Shown piece by piece: positions 47,921-60,164 of a stretch of DNA of 64,000 nucleotides; position 1 is the first letter of the stretch; each line of letters begins with the position of its first letter. Where the stretch lies: the NCBI RefSeq assembly GCF_008124525.1, contig NZ_VNHJ01000001.1:372001-436000 (forward strand), read 5' to 3'. The position numbers and the translations under genes were made by a program. The notes beneath the pieces are model-generated. The model was not told the origin of the DNA. It ran no database searches and saw nothing but the letters and a program-made list of their open reading frames with translations. Origin of the DNA: Oceanicella actignis. Lineage in GTDB: Bacteria; Pseudomonadota; Alphaproteobacteria; Rhodobacterales; Rhodobacteraceae.

Positions 47921-49371
47921 CCGCGCCGTTGTGGACATCGCAAGAGGTCGCCGCCGCGACGGGCGGGCGCGCGCTCGCGCCCTTCGCGGCGCGGGGGGTG
48001 TGCATCGACAGCCGCGCGGCGGCGCCGGGGGATCTGTTCGTGGCGCTCAGCGACCGGCGCGACGGGCACGACTTCGTCGCCGCGGCGCTGGCGGCGGGGG
48101 CGGCGGGGGCGCTGGTCTCGCGCATGCCGCCCGGGGTGGCGGCCGACGCGCCGCTGGTGCTGGTCGAGGACACAATGCGCGCGCTGACGGCGCTGGGCGC
48201 GGCGGCGCGCGCGCGCTCGCAGGCGCGCGTGGCGGCGGTGACCGGCTCGGCCGGCAAGACCAGCGTCAAGGAGATGCTGCGCGCCATGCTTGCGCCGCAG
48301 GGGCCGACCCACGCCGCCGAGAAAAGCTTCAACAACCATTGGGGCGTGCCGCTGACGCTGGCGCGCATGCCGCGCGAGACCCGCTTCGCCGTGATCGAGA
48401 TCGGCATGAACCATCCGGGCGAGATCGGCCCCCTCTCGCGCCTGGCGCGCCCGCATGCGGCGATCGTGACCACGGTGGCCAAGGCGCATCTGGCCGCGTT
48501 CGACTCCGAAGCCGGCATCGCCCGCGCCAAGGCCGAGATCTTCGAGGGGCTCGAGCCCGGCGGGGCCGCGATACTCAACCGCGACAACCCCCACTTCGCC
48601 CTGCTGGCGCGGCGCGCGCGCCGGCGCGGGGCGCGGATCCTGCGCTTCGGCGCGGCGCAGCGCTGCCATGCGCGCCTGATCGGGGCCGAGGACGGGCCCG
48701 GCGGATGCGCCGTGCAGGCGCGCCTCATGGGCCGGCCGGCGCTGTTTCGCGTCGGCGCGCCGGGGCGGCACATGGCCATGAACGCGCTGGCCGCGCTGCT
48801 GGCCGCGCAGGCGCTGGGCGCCGATCCGGGGCGCGCGGCGCTGGAGCTGGCCGCCTGGACCCCGCCCGAGGGGCGCGGCATGCGCTGGCGCGTGGCGCTG
48901 GACGAGACCGGGCTCGACGGCGCCATTCACCTGATCGACGAGAGCTACAACGCCAACCCCGCCTCGATGTCGGCGTCGCTGGCGGTTCTGGCCGCCGCGC
49001 GCCCCGAGGACGGGATCGGCCGCGTCCCGCGCGGGCGGCGCATCGCCGTGCTGGGCGACATGCTCGAGCTGGGCGAGGAGGAGCGCGCCCTGCACGCCGC
49101 CATCGCCGACGACCCGGCCATGCAGGCGATCGACCGCGTGCATTGCGTGGGTCCGCGCATGAAGGCGCTGCACGAGGCGCTGCCGCGCGCGCGCCGCGGC
49201 GAATGGACCGAGGACAGCGCCGCCATGGCCGCCATGATGCGCCGGCTGCTTGACGCGGGCGACGTGGTCATGGTCAAGGGCTCGCTCGGCGCGCGCATGG
49301 CGCGAGTCGTCGAGGCTGTGATGAAGCTGGGGCGGCCCGAGCCGGCCAGCGCGGATCAAGAGGCGCTCTGA
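47917..49371 (+). CDS. murF: UDP-MurNAc-pentapeptide synthetase (D-Ala-D-Ala adding)
   Basis: A 484-residue Mur ligase. The N-terminal domain starts [14 protein letters not shown]; the ATP loop is [14 protein letters not shown], followed by [14 protein letters not shown] and [17 protein letters not shown], and the C-terminal domain has [15 protein letters not shown] and [12 protein letters not shown]. It adds D-Ala-D-Ala made by Ddl, encoded downstream. It overlaps murE and abuts mraY with TGAATG. Confidence 0.97.
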   Translation: MTAPLWTSQEVAAATGGRALAPFAARGVCIDSRAAAPGDLFVALSDRRDGHDFVAAALAAGAAGALVSRMPPGVAADAPLVLVEDTMRALTALGAAARARSQARVAAVTGSAGKTSVKEMLRAMLAPQGPTHAAEKSFNNHWGVPLTLARMPRETRFAVIEIGMNHPGEIGPLSRLARPHAAIVTTVAKAHLAAFDSEAGIARAKAEIFEGLEPGGAAILNRDNPHFALLARRARRRGARILRFGAAQRCHARLIGAEDGPGGCAVQARLMGRPALFRVGAPGRHMAMNALAALLAAQALGADPGRAALELAAWTPPEGRGMRWRVALDETGLDGAIHLIDESYNANPASMSASLAVLAAARPEDGIGRVPRGRRIAVLGDMLELGEEERALHAAIADDPAMQAIDRVHCVGPRMKALHEALPRARRGEWTEDSAAMAAMMRRLLDAGDVVMVKGSLGARMARVVEAVMKLGRPEPASADQEAL

Positions 49372-50460
49372 ATGCTCTACCACCTGCTCACGCCCCTGTC
49401 CGACGGCGGCGACCTGTTCAACCTGTTCCGCTACATCTCGTTCCGCGCGGGGGGCGCGTTCCTGACGGCGCTTCTGTTCAGCTTCGCCTTCGGCCGGCCG
49501 ATCATCGACGCCCTGCGGCGCCTGCAGAAGAAGGGTCAGCCCATCCGCGACGACGGCCCCGAGCGCCACCTGATCGAGAAGGCCGGCACGCCCACCATGG
49601 GCGGGGTGATGATCCTGGGCTCGCTGGTCTTCGCCACGCTGCTGTGGGCGCGGCTCGACGTGGGGCATGTGTGGATGGTGCTGTTCGTGACGCTGGGCTT
49701 CGGCGCCATCGGCTTCGCGGACGATTTCCTGAAGGTCTCGTGCTTCAACACGCGCGGCGTGCCCGGGCGCGTGCGCCTGGCGGCGGGCTTCGCCATCGCG
49801 GCGGCGGCGGCGGTCTGGGCCATGTGGCTTCAGCCCGAGGCCCTGTCCGGGCGCCTGGCGCTGCCGGTGCTCAAGGGCGCGCTGATCGATCTGGGCTGGC
49901 TGTTCGTGCCCTTCGCCATGATCGTCATCGTCGGCTCGGCCAACGCGGTGAACCTGACCGACGGGCTCGACGGGCTGGCGATCATGCCGGCGATGATCGC
50001 CGGCGGCAGCTTCGGGGTCATCGCCTATGTCGTCGGGCGCGTGGACTTCACCGAGTATCTGGGCCTGCACTACGTTCCCGGCACCGGCGAGATCGCCGTC
50101 TTCTGCGCCGCGCTGATCGGGGCGGGGCTGGGCTTTCTTTGGTACAACGCGCCGCCGGCGATGGTGTTCATGGGCGACACGGGCTCGCTGGCGCTGGGCG
50201 GCGCGCTGGGCGCCATCGCGGTGGCCACCAAGCACGAGATCGTGCTGGCGATCATCGGCGGGCTGTTCGTGGTCGAGGCGCTGAGCGTCATCATCCAGGT
50301 GCTCTACTTCAAGCTCACGGGCAAGAGGGTGTTCCTGATGGCGCCCATCCACCACCATTTCGAGAAGAAGGGCTGGCAGGAGCCGACCATCGTCATCCGC
50401 TTCTGGATCATCTCGGTGATCCTGGCGCTGATCGGCCTCGCCACGCTGAAGGTCCGATGA
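49372..50460 (+). CDS. mraY: Phospho-MurNAc-pentapeptide transferase
   Basis: A 362-residue enzyme with ten membrane spans that makes lipid I from UDP-MurNAc-pentapeptide and undecaprenyl phosphate. The signature motifs are [11 protein letters not shown], the Asp pair in [32 protein letters not shown] and [11 protein letters not shown]. It overlaps murD by ATGA. Confidence 0.98.
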   Translation: MLYHLLTPLSDGGDLFNLFRYISFRAGGAFLTALLFSFAFGRPIIDALRRLQKKGQPIRDDGPERHLIEKAGTPTMGGVMILGSLVFATLLWARLDVGHVWMVLFVTLGFGAIGFADDFLKVSCFNTRGVPGRVRLAAGFAIAAAAAVWAMWLQPEALSGRLALPVLKGALIDLGWLFVPFAMIVIVGSANAVNLTDGLDGLAIMPAMIAGGSFGVIAYVVGRVDFTEYLGLHYVPGTGEIAVFCAALIGAGLGFLWYNAPPAMVFMGDTGSLALGGALGAIAVATKHEIVLAIIGGLFVVEALSVIIQVLYFKLTGKRVFLMAPIHHHFEKKGWQEPTIVIRFWIISVILALIGLATLKVR

Positions 50461-51905
50461 TCCCGGCGCGCGGATATCAGGGCCGCCGGGTCGGCGTGCT
50501 GGGGCTGGGGCGCTCGGGCCTGGCGGCGGCGCGCGCGCTGGCGGCGGGCGGCGCGCAGCCGGTGTGCTGGGACGACGCCGAACCCGCCCGCGCCGCCGCC
50601 GCGGCCGAGGGGTTCGAGCTGGGCGATCTGACGCGCGAGGGCGCGGCGTGGGAGGGCCTGGCGGCGCTGATCGTCTCGCCGGGGATCCCGCATCTTCACC
50701 CCGCGCCGCACCGGGCGGTCGAGATCGCCTTCGCCCGCGGCGTGGCGGTGGACAACGATGTGGGGCTGTTCTTCCGCTCGGCCGCGACCGAGGACTGGGC
50801 CGCTTTCGACAGCCCGCCGCGCATCGTGTGCGTGACCGGCTCGAACGGGAAATCGACCACCACCGCGCTCATCGCCCACATCCTGCGCCGCGCCGGGCGC
50901 AAGGCGCAGATGGGCGGCAACATCGGGCGCGGGGTGCTGGACCTCGACCCGCTCGAGGACGGCGAGACGGTCGTGCTCGAGCTGTCGAGCTATCAGATCG
51001 AGCTGGCGCGGGCGCTGGCGCCGGACGTGGCGGTGTTCCTGAACCTTTCGCCCGATCATCTCGACCGGCACGGCGGCATGGGCGGATATTTCGCCGCCAA
51101 GGCGCGCCTGTTCGAGCTGGGCGGCCCCGAGCGCGCGGTCATCGGCGTGGACCAGCCCGAGGGCCGTTTCCTGGCCAACCGCATGCGCGAGAACGAGGGC
51201 GACGGCGCCCCGGTCATCGCCGTGTCGGCGCGGCGCGTCGAGGATGCCGGCTGGAGCGTGACCTTCCGCAAGGGCTTCGTCGCCGAGCGCCGCGGCGGGC
51301 GCCAGGTGGCCGCCGTCGACCTGCGCCCGGCGCGGGCGCTGCGCGGCGCGCACAACTGGCAGAACGCGGCCTGCGCCTATGCCGCCTGCCGGGCGCTGGG
51401 CCTGTCGCCGCGCGCCATCGAGGCGGGGCTCATGGACTTTCCCGGCCTTCCCCATCGGCTCGAAACGGTGGGCGAGGCGGGCGGGGTGCCGTTCGTCAAC
51501 GACTCCAAGGCCACCAACGCCGACGCGGCCGAAAAGGCGCTGTCCGCCTTCGAGCGCGTGCGCTGGATCGCCGGCGGCGTGCCCAAGGAGGGCGGCATAG
51601 CGCCGCTGGCGCCGCTGTTCGGACGCGTGGCCAAGGCGTATCTGATCGGCCAGGCGGCGCCGGAATTCGCCGCCCAGCTGGGCGAGGTTCCGCACGAGAT
51701 CTGCGGCGATCTCGAGACCGCCTTCGCCCTTGCCGCGCAGGAGGCCCGCCCCGGCGAGGCGGTGCTGCTGGCGCCGGCCTGCGCCAGCTTCGACCAGTTC
51801 CGCGACTTCGAGGCCCGCGGCGACGCCTTCCGCGCGCTGGCGCGCGCGTGGATCGCGCGTCATGATGGCCGCCTCGCCGCGGCCGATGAGGAGGATGCCC
51901 GATGA
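50457..51905 (+). CDS. murD: UDP-MurNAc-L-Ala--D-Glu ligase
   Basis: A 482-residue Mur ligase, starting [20 protein letters not shown]. The ATP loop is [18 protein letters not shown], with [11 protein letters not shown] and [12 protein letters not shown], and the C-terminal domain has [14 protein letters not shown]. It adds D-glutamate to UDP-MurNAc-L-Ala. It overlaps mraY and ftsW by four bases. Confidence 0.97.
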   Translation: MIPARGYQGRRVGVLGLGRSGLAAARALAAGGAQPVCWDDAEPARAAAAAEGFELGDLTREGAAWEGLAALIVSPGIPHLHPAPHRAVEIAFARGVAVDNDVGLFFRSAATEDWAAFDSPPRIVCVTGSNGKSTTTALIAHILRRAGRKAQMGGNIGRGVLDLDPLEDGETVVLELSSYQIELARALAPDVAVFLNLSPDHLDRHGGMGGYFAAKARLFELGGPERAVIGVDQPEGRFLANRMRENEGDGAPVIAVSARRVEDAGWSVTFRKGFVAERRGGRQVAAVDLRPARALRGAHNWQNAACAYAACRALGLSPRAIEAGLMDFPGLPHRLETVGEAGGVPFVNDSKATNADAAEKALSAFERVRWIAGGVPKEGGIAPLAPLFGRVAKAYLIGQAAPEFAAQLGEVPHEICGDLETAFALAAQEARPGEAVLLAPACASFDQFRDFEARGDAFRALARAWIARHDGRLAAADEEDAR

Positions 51906-53068
51906 CCGACATGACGTTCGGCGCCGCGCCCGCCCGCGACGACGTGGAATCGGTGCTGGCGCGCTGGTGGCGCACGGTCGATCGCTGGAGCGTGGGCGCC
52001 GTGCTGGCGCTGGCGGTGATCGGCCTGGTGCTGGGGCTGGCGGCCTCGGTGCCGCTGGCCGAGCGCAACGGGCTGGCGCCCTTTCACTACGTCACCCGCC
52101 AGGCGGCCTTCGCCGCGGCGGGGCTGGGGCTGATGTTCTGGCTGTCGCTGCAGTCGCCGGCGATGGTGCGGCGCATCGGCGTGATCGGCTTTGCGGGGGC
52201 GTTCGCGGCGCTGTGCCTGCTGCCCTTTCTGGGCACCGATTTCGGCAAGGGCGCGGTGCGCTGGTATTCGCTGGGCTTCGCCTCGCTTCAGCCCTCCGAG
52301 TTCCTCAAGCCCTTTCTCGTCGTGTTCTGCGCCTGGCTCATGGCCGCGGGGTTCGAGCGCAACGGTCCGCCGGGCAAGACGCTGAGCCTGCTCGTCGCGG
52401 CGACGGCGGCGGGGCTGTTGGCGATGCAGCCCGATTTCGGCCAGGCGATGCTGACGCTGACCGCCTGGGGGGTGATGTATTTCGTCGCCGGCGCCTCGCT
52501 GCCGCTGCTGGCGGGGCTGACGGCGCTGACGGGGGCGGCGGGGGTCTTCGCCTACACGCGCTCCGAGCACCTGGCGCGACGCATCGACGGCTTTCTGGCC
52601 GCCGAGGTCGATCCGCGCACGCAGCTTGGCTATGCGGCGGACGCGATCCGACAGGGCGGGTATTTCGGCGTCGGGGTGGGCGAGGGCTCGGTCAAGACCA
52701 TCCTGCCCGACGCGCATACCGACTTCATCATCGCCGTGGCGGCCGAGGAATACGGCCTCGTGCTGTGCCTGTTCGTCATCGCGCTGTTCCTTTTGCTGAC
52801 GCTGCGCGCGCTGGCGCGGCTGGCGCATGAGCGCGACCACTTCGTGCGCCTCGCCGGCTGCGGGCTGGCGGCGCTGATCGGGCTTCAGGCCTTCGTGAAC
52901 ATGGGGGTTGCGGTGCGGCTTCTTCCGGCCAAGGGCATGACGCTGCCCTTCATCTCGTATGGCGGCTCGTCCATGCTGGCGGCGGGCATCGTCATGGGCA
53001 TGCTGCTGGCGCTGACGCGAAGGCGCCCGCAGCGCGACGTGACCGACGCGCTCGAGGGCGAGGGCTGA
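51902..53068 (+). CDS. ftsW: Septal peptidoglycan polymerase FtsW
   Basis: A 388-residue SEDS-family protein with ten predicted spans. Conserved parts include [50 protein letters not shown] and [13 protein letters not shown], with the catalytic Asp expected in the loop near TDFIIA. It polymerises glycan from lipid II with FtsI. A 143-base gap with a 7-bp hairpin and no T tract separates it from murG. Confidence 0.96.
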   Translation: MTDMTFGAAPARDDVESVLARWWRTVDRWSVGAVLALAVIGLVLGLAASVPLAERNGLAPFHYVTRQAAFAAAGLGLMFWLSLQSPAMVRRIGVIGFAGAFAALCLLPFLGTDFGKGAVRWYSLGFASLQPSEFLKPFLVVFCAWLMAAGFERNGPPGKTLSLLVAATAAGLLAMQPDFGQAMLTLTAWGVMYFVAGASLPLLAGLTALTGAAGVFAYTRSEHLARRIDGFLAAEVDPRTQLGYAADAIRQGGYFGVGVGEGSVKTILPDAHTDFIIAVAAEEYGLVLCLFVIALFLLLTLRALARLAHERDHFVRLAGCGLAALIGLQAFVNMGVAVRLLPAKGMTLPFISYGGSSMLAAGIVMGMLLALTRRRPQRDVTDALEGEG

Positions 53069-53211
53069 GCGCGCCCGGCTCGTCCCCGCGTCCCGACCGT
53101 CGCGGGGCCGCGTCCGCCCCCGCCCAGCCCGCCACCGAAGCGCGAAGCCCCCGGCCGGCCCCGTTCGCCCGCCCGCGGCGCCGCCGCGAAGCACAGCAGG
53201 ATCGCCGCATC

Positions 53212-54372
53212 ATGACCCCGCTCATCGTCATCGCCGCCGGAGGCACCGGCGGGCACATGTTTCCGGCCCAGGCCCTGGCCGAAGAGATGCTGCGCCGCGG
53301 CTGGCGCGTGGCGCTCAGCTCGGACGCGCGCGGCCTGCGCTTCGCCGGCGGCTTCCCGCCCGAGGTCGTTCGCCGCCGCGCCCGCGCCGCCACCTTCGCG
53401 CGCGGCGGGGCGGCGGCGAAGCTGGCGGCGCCGGGGCTGATCGCGCTGGGCGTGGCCGAGACCGCCGCCTGGTTCGCGCGCGCGCGCCCGGCCGTGGTCG
53501 CGGGCTTCGGCGGGTATCCGTCCTTGCCGGCGCTGGCGGCGGCGACGCTGACGGGCCGCCCGCGCCTGATCCACGAGCAGAACGGCGTGCTGGGGCGCGT
53601 CAACCGCCTGTTCGCCCCGCGCGTGGCGGCGGTGGCGTGCGGAACATGGCCGGTGGCGAACGCGCCCGCGGGCGCGCGCCTGGTTCGCACGGGCAACCCG
53701 CTGCGCGCCGACGCGCTCAGGGCGGCCGCCATTCCCTACGCGCCGCCCGCCCCGGACGGGCCGCTGCGCCTTCTGGTCTTCGGCGGCAGCCAGGGCGCGC
53801 GGGCGTTCTCGCGCCTGACGCCCGCGGCGGCGGCGCTTCTGCCCGAGGACATGCGCGCGCGGCTGCGGGTGACGCAGCAGGCCCGCCCCGAGGACGCCGA
53901 GGCCCTGCGCGCGGCCTGGGCGGCGCTGGGCGTGCAGGCCGAGGTCGCGCCCTTCTTCGACGACCTTCCCGCCCGCATGGCGCGCGCGCATCTGGCGCTG
54001 AGCCGCGCGGGCGCCTCGACCATGGCCGAGCTGACCGCCATCGGCCGGCCCGCCATCCTGATCCCCTACCCGCAGGCGATGGACGATCACCAGAGCGCCA
54101 ACGCCCGCGGCCCGGCCGAGGCGGGCGCGGCGGTCGCGCTGCGCGAAGACGGGTTGACGGCCTCGGCGCTGGCGTCCCATATCCACGCCATCCTGTCCGA
54201 CCCCGCGCGGGCGGCGGACATGGCCGCGCGCGCGCGCGCTCTGGGAGTGCCGGACGCCGGGGCGCGTCTGGCCGATCTGGTCGAGCGCGTCGCCGCGCGC
54301 GCCCCGATCGCCGCCGCGCCCGGCCCTGCGCCCGTTTCCGCCGCCCCGTCCCGCAAGGAGCCCGACCGATGA
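53212..54372 (+). CDS. murG: Undecaprenyldiphospho-MurNAc-pentapeptide GlcNAc transferase
   Basis: A 386-residue peripheral glycosyltransferase that makes lipid II. The N-terminal loop [20 protein letters not shown] and [22 protein letters not shown] are diagnostic; the UDP-GlcNAc site is seen in [24 protein letters not shown] and [14 protein letters not shown]. It overlaps murC by ATGA. Confidence 0.97.
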   Translation: MTPLIVIAAGGTGGHMFPAQALAEEMLRRGWRVALSSDARGLRFAGGFPPEVVRRRARAATFARGGAAAKLAAPGLIALGVAETAAWFARARPAVVAGFGGYPSLPALAAATLTGRPRLIHEQNGVLGRVNRLFAPRVAAVACGTWPVANAPAGARLVRTGNPLRADALRAAAIPYAPPAPDGPLRLLVFGGSQGARAFSRLTPAAAALLPEDMRARLRVTQQARPEDAEALRAAWAALGVQAEVAPFFDDLPARMARAHLALSRAGASTMAELTAIGRPAILIPYPQAMDDHQSANARGPAEAGAAVALREDGLTASALASHIHAILSDPARAADMAARARALGVPDAGARLADLVERVAARAPIAAAPGPAPVSAAPSRKEPDR

Positions 54373-55907
54373 GCCCGACCGCCGCTTCCGCTCGCCGCGC
54401 CGCCGCAGGCACCCGCCTGCCGCAGGACATCGGCCCGATCCACTTCGTCGGCATCGGCGGCATCGGCATGTCCGGCATCGCCGAGGTGATGCTGAACCTG
54501 GGCTATGACGTGCAGGGCTCGGACCTGCGCGACGGCCCGATCCTGGAGCGGCTGCGCAAGCTGGGCGCGCGCATCGCCATCGGCCAGCGGGCCGAGAACC
54601 TGGACGGCGCCGAGGTGGTGGTGATTTCCTCGGCCATCAAGCCCGGCAATCCCGAGCTGGACGCCGCGCGCGCGCGCGGCCTGCCGGTGGTGCGCCGCGC
54701 CGAGATGCTGGCCGAGCTCATGCGCCTGCGCTCGAACGTGGCGGTGGCCGGCACGCATGGCAAGACGACGACGACCTCGATGGTGGCGGCGCTGCTGGAT
54801 CGCGGCGGGCTGGACCCGACGGTGATCAACGGCGGCGTCATCCACGCCTATGGCTCGAACGCGCGCCTCGGGGCGGGCGAGTGGATGGTGGTCGAGGCCG
54901 ACGAAAGCGACGGCACCTTCGTCAAGCTGCCCGCGACGCTCGCCATCGTCACCAACATCGATCCCGAGCATCTGGACCATTACGGCGATTTCGACGGCGT
55001 GCGCGCCGCCTTCGAGCAGTTCGTCTCGAACCTGCCCTTCTACGGGGCCGCGATCTGCTGCATCGACCATCCCGAGGTGCAAAGCCTGGTCGGGCGCGTG
55101 GACGATCGGCGCGTGGTCACCTACGGCTTCTCGCTGCAGGCGGATGTGTGCGGGGTGAACCTGCGCTATGTCGACGGCGCGGCGCGCTTCGACGTCATCG
55201 CCCGCGCCGGGCGCGGGGTGCGGGCCGGCGCGCACGAGCGCCGCCTCGAGGGGCTGACGCTGCCCATGCCGGGCGATCACAACGTGCAGAACGCGCTGGC
55301 GGCCATCGCCGTGGCGCTGGAGCTGGGCCTGTCCGACGACGCCATCCGCGAGGGGCTGGCGGGCTTCGGCGGCGTCAACCGCCGCTTCACCCGGGCCGGC
55401 AGCTGGAACGGGGTGACGGTGATCGACGATTACGCCCACCACCCGGTCGAGATCGCCGCCGTGCTGCGCGCCGCGCGCCAGGCGACGCGCGGGCGCGTGA
55501 TCGCGGTGCACCAGCCCCACCGCTACAGCCGCCTGAGCTCGTTGTTCGAGCAGTTCTGCAAGTGCTTCAACGACGCCGACGTGGCGGCCATCGCCGACGT
55601 CTACCCGGCCGGCGAGGCGCCGATCGCCGGCGCCGACCGCGACGCGCTGGTGGCGGGGCTGCGCGCCCATGGCCATCGCTGCGCCGTGGCGCTGGAAAGC
55701 CCCGAGGCGCTGCCCGATCTGGTGCGCGCGCATGCCGCGCCGGGCGATCTGGTGGTGTGCCTCGGGGCGGGCTCGATCACCCAGTGGGCGCATGAGCTGG
55801 CCGAGCGGCTTGCGCAGGGCGGCGATTCCGCCCCCGACCCCGCCCCCGATCCCGCCCCCGGGGCCGATCACGACCCCGGGGCCGCGGCCGACGCGGCGCA
55901 GGGCTGA
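54369..55907 (+). CDS. murC: UDP-N-acetylmuramate--L-alanine ligase
   Basis: A 512-residue Mur ligase that starts the stem peptide. It has [18 protein letters not shown], the ATP loop [43 protein letters not shown] and [14 protein letters not shown]. The last ~35 residues are an Asp/Pro/Ala repeat tail ([10 protein letters not shown]) not needed by the family. It is followed by the APC permease four bases later. Confidence 0.97.
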   Translation: MSPTAASARRAAAGTRLPQDIGPIHFVGIGGIGMSGIAEVMLNLGYDVQGSDLRDGPILERLRKLGARIAIGQRAENLDGAEVVVISSAIKPGNPELDAARARGLPVVRRAEMLAELMRLRSNVAVAGTHGKTTTTSMVAALLDRGGLDPTVINGGVIHAYGSNARLGAGEWMVVEADESDGTFVKLPATLAIVTNIDPEHLDHYGDFDGVRAAFEQFVSNLPFYGAAICCIDHPEVQSLVGRVDDRRVVTYGFSLQADVCGVNLRYVDGAARFDVIARAGRGVRAGAHERRLEGLTLPMPGDHNVQNALAAIAVALELGLSDDAIREGLAGFGGVNRRFTRAGSWNGVTVIDDYAHHPVEIAAVLRAARQATRGRVIAVHQPHRYSRLSSLFEQFCKCFNDADVAAIADVYPAGEAPIAGADRDALVAGLRAHGHRCAVALESPEALPDLVRAHAAPGDLVVCLGAGSITQWAHELAERLAQGGDSAPDPAPDPAPGADHDPGAAADAAQG

Positions 55908-55911
55908 GGCC

Positions 55912-57132
55912 GTGCGTCCCGCCGCCGACGGCGTCCCGCCGCAGGGCCTGCCGCGCCGGCTCGGGCCCGGGCTGCTGACGCTTTACGGCGTCGGCATCAT
56001 GGTCGGCGCCGGGATCTATGCGCTGATCGGGCAGGTGGCGGCGCTGGCCGGGGGCTGGGCGCCGGCGGCGTTCTTTCTGGCCGCGCTGGTCGCGCTGCCG
56101 ACGGCGCTGTCCTATGCCGAGCTGTCGGCGCGTCTGCCCGAAGCGGGCGGCGAGGCGGCCTATCTGCGCGAGGCCTTCGGCCTGCCCATGGCGGGGCTGG
56201 CCGTGGCGGCGGCGATCCTGGGCGGCGCGATCATGTCCGGCGCGGCGGTGCTGCAGGCGGGGGCGGGCTATCTGGGCGCGCTGATCGAGGCGCCGCGCTG
56301 GGCGCTGATCGTCGCCATGGGCGCGGGGCTGGGCGCGGCGGCGGCCATCGGCGCGGTCGGCTCGCTGGCCATGGCGGCGGCGCTGACGCTGGCCGAGACG
56401 GGCGGGCTGGGGCTGGCCATCGCGGCCGGCTTCGTTGCGCCGCCCGCCGCCGACTGGCAGGCGTTGGACGCCCACGGGCCGGGGCCGGTTCCGGCGGGGC
56501 TGGGCGCGGCGGTGGTGCTGGCCTTCTTCGCCTTCATCGGCTTCGAGGACATGGTGAACATGGCCGAGGAAACCCGCGATCCGGCGCGCAACATGCCGCG
56601 CGCGGTCCTGGGCGCGCTGGCGCTGGTGGCGGCGCTTTACGCGCTGACGGCGCTGGCGGCGATGCGCGCCGTTCCCGTCGCCGAGCTTGCCGCCAGCGAC
56701 CGGCCGCTGGCGCTGGTGGTCGAGCGGGGCCTGCCCGGCTGGGGCGGCGCGCTGGCGCTGGCGGCGGCGGCCGGGGCGCTCAACGGCATCCTGGCGCAGG
56801 TGGTGATGGGCTCGCGCATGCTTTACGGCGTGGCGAAGTCCGTTCCGGCGCTGGCCTTCTTTCGCCATGTGCATCCGCGCCTCGGGGCGCCGGCGCGCGC
56901 GGCGGCGGCGGTGGCGGGGGCGCTGACGGCGGCGGCGCTGGCGGCGCCGGTGCTGTCGCTGGCCCATGCCAGCGCGTCGGTCGTGCTGGCGGTGTTCGCG
57001 GCGGTGAACGTGGCGCTCATCCGCCTCAAGCGCGCCGGACCGCCGCCGCCCGGCGCGCCGGACGTGCCGCGGGCGGTTCCGTGGATCGGCGTCGCCCTTT
57101 CGCTGGCCGCCCTTGCAGGAGGACAGGCATGA
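55912..57132 (+). CDS. APC-superfamily amino acid permease-like protein within dcw
   Basis: A 406-residue protein with about eleven membrane spans. The N-terminal [20 protein letters not shown] is the GxGIxxGxG-type substrate loop of APC amino acid permeases, and [20 protein letters not shown] is the conserved TM6 region. The start is taken as GTG at 55912 (no ATG or strong ribosome site nearby). The C-terminus ends abruptly where murB begins, so a usual twelfth span is missing. It overlaps murB by ATGA and follows murC by four bases, so it is probably co-expressed. Substrate unknown; D- or L-alanine, D-Glu or similar would fit the location but this is inference. Confidence 0.8.
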   Translation: MRPAADGVPPQGLPRRLGPGLLTLYGVGIMVGAGIYALIGQVAALAGGWAPAAFFLAALVALPTALSYAELSARLPEAGGEAAYLREAFGLPMAGLAVAAAILGGAIMSGAAVLQAGAGYLGALIEAPRWALIVAMGAGLGAAAAIGAVGSLAMAAALTLAETGGLGLAIAAGFVAPPAADWQALDAHGPGPVPAGLGAAVVLAFFAFIGFEDMVNMAEETRDPARNMPRAVLGALALVAALYALTALAAMRAVPVAELAASDRPLALVVERGLPGWGGALALAAAAGALNGILAQVVMGSRMLYGVAKSVPALAFFRHVHPRLGAPARAAAAVAGALTAAALAAPVLSLAHASASVVLAVFAAVNVALIRLKRAGPPPPGAPDVPRAVPWIGVALSLAALAGGQA

Positions 57133-58178
57133 CCGCCCCCCGCGCCTTCGATCCCGATGCGCTGGCCGCAAGCCTGCCGCGCCCGCGCGGGCGCCTGACG
57201 CCCATGCGCCCGCTGGCCGATCTGAGCTGGCTGCGCGTGGGCGGCCCGGCCGAGCTGTTCTTCCAGCCCGCCGACGCCGAGGATCTGCGCGCCGTGCTGG
57301 CCGCGGCGCCCGAGGGGCTGCAGGTGACGCCGCTCGGGGTGTGCTCGAACCTGATCATCCGCGACGGCGGGCTGCCGGGGCTGTCGGTGCGCCTGGGGCG
57401 CGCCTTCGCGCAGGTGCGCGTCGAGGGCGAGCGCGTGATCGCGGGGGCGGCGGCGCTGGACTCGCATGTGGCGCGGGCGGCGGCGGCGGCGGGCGTCTCG
57501 GGGCTCGAGTTCCTGCGCACCATTCCCGGCGCCGTCGGCGGGGCCGTGCGCATGAACGCCGGCTGCTACGGCGCCTACATGGCCGACGTGGTCGAGGAGA
57601 TCGCCGCCATCGACCGCGCGGGGCGCCTGGTGCGCCTGAGCGCGGCCGAGATCGGCTTCGCCTATCGCAGCAGCGACCTGCCGCCCGACCTGATCGTGAT
57701 CGAGGCGACGTTGCGCGGCGCGCCGGGCGATCGCGCGCGCATCGAGGCGCTGATGCAGGAATACGTCGCCCGCCGCGAGGCCAGCCAGCCCGTGCGCGCG
57801 CGCAGCTGCGGCTCGACCTTCCGCAACCCGGCGGGCTATTCCTCGACCGGGCGGGCGGACGACGTGCACGACATGAAGGCCTGGCGGCTGATCGACCAGG
57901 CCGGCTGCCGCGGCCTGCGGCGCGGCGGGGCGATGATCTCGGACAAGCACGCCAATTTCCTGCTCAACGTCGGCGGCGCGACGGCGGCCGATCTCGAGGG
58001 GCTGGGCGAGGAGGTCCGAAAAAGGGTTTTCGAGAACAGCGGCGTGCGGCTAGAGTGGGAGATAGCGCGGATCGGCGTTCCGGCTCCGCCCGGGGCCGCC
58101 GGCGAAGGGATCGCCGGCGAAGGGGCCGCGGGGCAGGGGGCGCCGGGCGCGCCGGCGGCGCGAGTTAACGGTTCCTAA
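57129..58178 (+). CDS. murB: UDP-N-acetylenolpyruvoylglucosamine reductase
   Basis: A 349-residue FAD enzyme that makes UDP-MurNAc. FAD-domain signatures [32 protein letters not shown] and [19 protein letters not shown] are present. The catalytic Ser is in [13 protein letters not shown] and the catalytic Glu lies near the C-terminus. The last ~20 residues are a Gly/Ala/Pro tail. Its stop codon overlaps a possible CtrA half site upstream of ddl. Confidence 0.96.
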   Translation: MTAPRAFDPDALAASLPRPRGRLTPMRPLADLSWLRVGGPAELFFQPADAEDLRAVLAAAPEGLQVTPLGVCSNLIIRDGGLPGLSVRLGRAFAQVRVEGERVIAGAAALDSHVARAAAAAGVSGLEFLRTIPGAVGGAVRMNAGCYGAYMADVVEEIAAIDRAGRLVRLSAAEIGFAYRSSDLPPDLIVIEATLRGAPGDRARIEALMQEYVARREASQPVRARSCGSTFRNPAGYSSTGRADDVHDMKAWRLIDQAGCRGLRRGGAMISDKHANFLLNVGGATAADLEGLGEEVRKRVFENSGVRLEWEIARIGVPAPPGAAGEGIAGEGAAGQGAPGAPAARVNGS

Positions 58179-58199
58179 ACCATTTGCCGTCAATGATTC
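58165..58199 (+). promoter_or_regulatory. Possible CtrA-like and GANTC sites before ddl-ftsQAZ
   Basis: TTAA-N7-TAAAC at 58165-58180 matches the alphaproteobacterial CtrA box (TTAA-N7-TTAAC) with one mismatch, over the murB stop codon. A GANTC site (GATTC) lies at 58195-58199. Both precede the AT-rich ddl leader. Prediction only. Confidence 0.35.
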
Positions 58200-58269
58200 G
58201 TCAAACGCCGTGAACAGGGCGTAAACAACGATAAGGCGGCCCGAAAGGCCGCAAGGGAACGAGGCGGGC

Positions 58270-59202
58270 ATGTCGAGCAGGGCATCCACCCGCGTTGCGG
58301 TCCTCAAGGGGGGCCGGTCGGCCGAGCGCGAGGTCTCTCTCGTCTCGGGCGCGGCCTGCGCCGAGGCGCTGCGCGCGGCAGGATACGCCGTCGAGGAGAT
58401 CGACGCCGGAGACGATCTGGACGCGCGCCTGTCCGAGGCCGCGCCCGACGTCGCCTTCAACGCCCTGCACGGGCGCTGGGGCGAGGATGGCTGCGTGCAG
58501 GGCCTGCTCGAGTGGCGGCGCATTCCCTACACCCATTCGGGCGTGCTGGCCTCGGCGCTGGCCATGGACAAGCTGCGCGCGCGCCAGGTCTTCGCCGCCG
58601 CCGGCCTGCCCGTGGCGCCGGGGCGCGCGCTGTCGCGCGCCGAGCTGGGCGACGCGCACCCCATGGAGCCCCCCTATGTCGTCAAGCCCGTGGCCGAGGG
58701 CTCGTCGGTGGGCATCCTCATCGTGCAGGAGGGCGACCCGCCCCCGCCGCCCCCCGGCCCCGACATGCCCGAGCGGCTGATGGTCGAGGCCTTCGTGCCC
58801 GGGCGCGAGCTGACCGTGGCCGTGCTGGGCGAGGCAGACGGGCCGCGCGCGCTGACGGTGACCGACATCGTGCCGCGCGCCGGCGCCTGGTATGACTATG
58901 CGGCCAAATACGCGCCCGGCGGGTCCGAGCATGTGGTTCCCGCGCAGATCCCCGACGCGGTCTTCGCCGCCTGCCTCGACATCGCCGCGCGCGCCCATGC
59001 GGCGCTGGGCTGCCGCGGGCTGAGCCGCGCGGATCTGCGCTGGGACGAGCGCCGCGGCCTCGAGGGGCTGGCGCTGCTCGAGGTCAACACCCAGCCGGGC
59101 ATGACGCCCACCTCGCTGGCGCCCGAGCAGGCGGCGGCATGCGGCATCTCCTTCGAGGCGCTGAACGCCTGGCTGGTCGAGGACGCCTCATGCGACCGCT
59201 GA
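58270..59202 (+). CDS. ddl: D-alanine--D-alanine ligase
   Basis: A 310-residue ATP-grasp ligase that makes D-Ala-D-Ala for MurF. It has [58 protein letters not shown] and [15 protein letters not shown] 91-base leader separates it from murB, so it may start a ddl-ftsQ-ftsA unit. It overlaps ftsQ by 13 bases. Confidence 0.96.
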   Translation: MSSRASTRVAVLKGGRSAEREVSLVSGAACAEALRAAGYAVEEIDAGDDLDARLSEAAPDVAFNALHGRWGEDGCVQGLLEWRRIPYTHSGVLASALAMDKLRARQVFAAAGLPVAPGRALSRAELGDAHPMEPPYVVKPVAEGSSVGILIVQEGDPPPPPPGPDMPERLMVEAFVPGRELTVAVLGEADGPRALTVTDIVPRAGAWYDYAAKYAPGGSEHVVPAQIPDAVFAACLDIAARAHAALGCRGLSRADLRWDERRGLEGLALLEVNTQPGMTPTSLAPEQAAACGISFEALNAWLVEDASCDR

Positions 59203-60164
59203 GCCCGCGCCCCCTCTCGGCCGCGCCCGGCCGGCCGCGGCGCGGGCGGCGCGACCCGTCGCCCTCGCTCTGGCGCTTCCGGCTCGAGCGGCTCATGCGC
59301 CGCGCCTCGGTGCGCTTCGCGTTGCGCCGCCTGGCGCCGCCGGCGCTCTTGCTGGCGCTGGGCGCGTGGCTGTGGGGGCAGGAGGCGGCATGGGTGGCGG
59401 CGCGCGAGGGGCTGCAGGACCTGCGCCGCGCGCTGGCCGAGCGGCCCGAATTCGCCGTCTCGCGGCTCGAGCTCGAGGGCGGCTCGGCCGAGCTGCGCGC
59501 GCGCGTGGCGCGGCGGCTGGACCTGCGCCTGCCGGCGTCGTCGCTGGACCTGGACCTTGCCGCCCTGCGCGCCGAGGTCGAGACCGTGCCCGGCGTGCTG
59601 AGCGCCTCGGCCGCGATCACCCCGGCCGGCGCGCTGCGCGTGGCGCTGACCGAGCGCGCGCCCGTCGCGCTGTGGCGCTTCGAGGGGCAGCTGCTGCTGG
59701 TCGACGCCGAGGGCGTGGCGATCGGCCCCGTGGCCCGCCGCGCCGACCGTCCCGACCTGCCGCTGATCGCCGGGCCGGGCGCGAACCGGGCCGTGCCCGA
59801 GGCGCTGGCCCTGGCGCGCCGCGCCGCGCGGCTGGCCGACCGGGTGCGCGGGCTGGTGCGCGTGGGCGACCGGCGCTGGGACCTGGTGCTGACCGGACCG
59901 GCGGCGGCCGAGTATGCCCGCGCCCGCGCGCAGGGCGCGGTCGTCGAGCAGGACAGCCCCGACATGCGCGTCATGCTGCCCGAGACCGGCGCCGAGGATG
60001 CGCTGGCGCGGGTGCTGGCGCTGGACGCGGCCGAGGACCTTCTGTCGCGCGACCTTCTGGCGGTGGACATGCGCGACCCGTCGCGGCCGACCCTGCGGCT
60101 GACCGGCCGCGCCCTGACGCAGCTGTTGCGGCTGCGCGCGATCAAGGAGGGAGAAGACGCATGA
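59190..60164 (+). CDS. ftsQ: Cell division protein FtsQ
   Basis: A 324-residue bitopic protein: an Arg-rich cytoplasmic start, a span near residues 48-62 ([13 protein letters not shown]) and periplasmic POTRA domain ([20 protein letters not shown], residues ~88-107) followed by [23 protein letters not shown] and the FtsQ beta domain ([11 protein letters not shown]). FtsQ joins early and late divisome parts. The ATG at 59190 lies inside ddl; ftsA overlaps its end by ATGA. Confidence 0.92.
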   Translation: MRPLSPRPLSAAPGRPRRGRRDPSPSLWRFRLERLMRRASVRFALRRLAPPALLLALGAWLWGQEAAWVAAREGLQDLRRALAERPEFAVSRLELEGGSAELRARVARRLDLRLPASSLDLDLAALRAEVETVPGVLSASAAITPAGALRVALTERAPVALWRFEGQLLLVDAEGVAIGPVARRADRPDLPLIAGPGANRAVPEALALARRAARLADRVRGLVRVGDRRWDLVLTGPAAAEYARARAQGAVVEQDSPDMRVMLPETGAEDALARVLALDAAEDLLSRDLLAVDMRDPSRPTLRLTGRALTQLLRLRAIKEGEDA

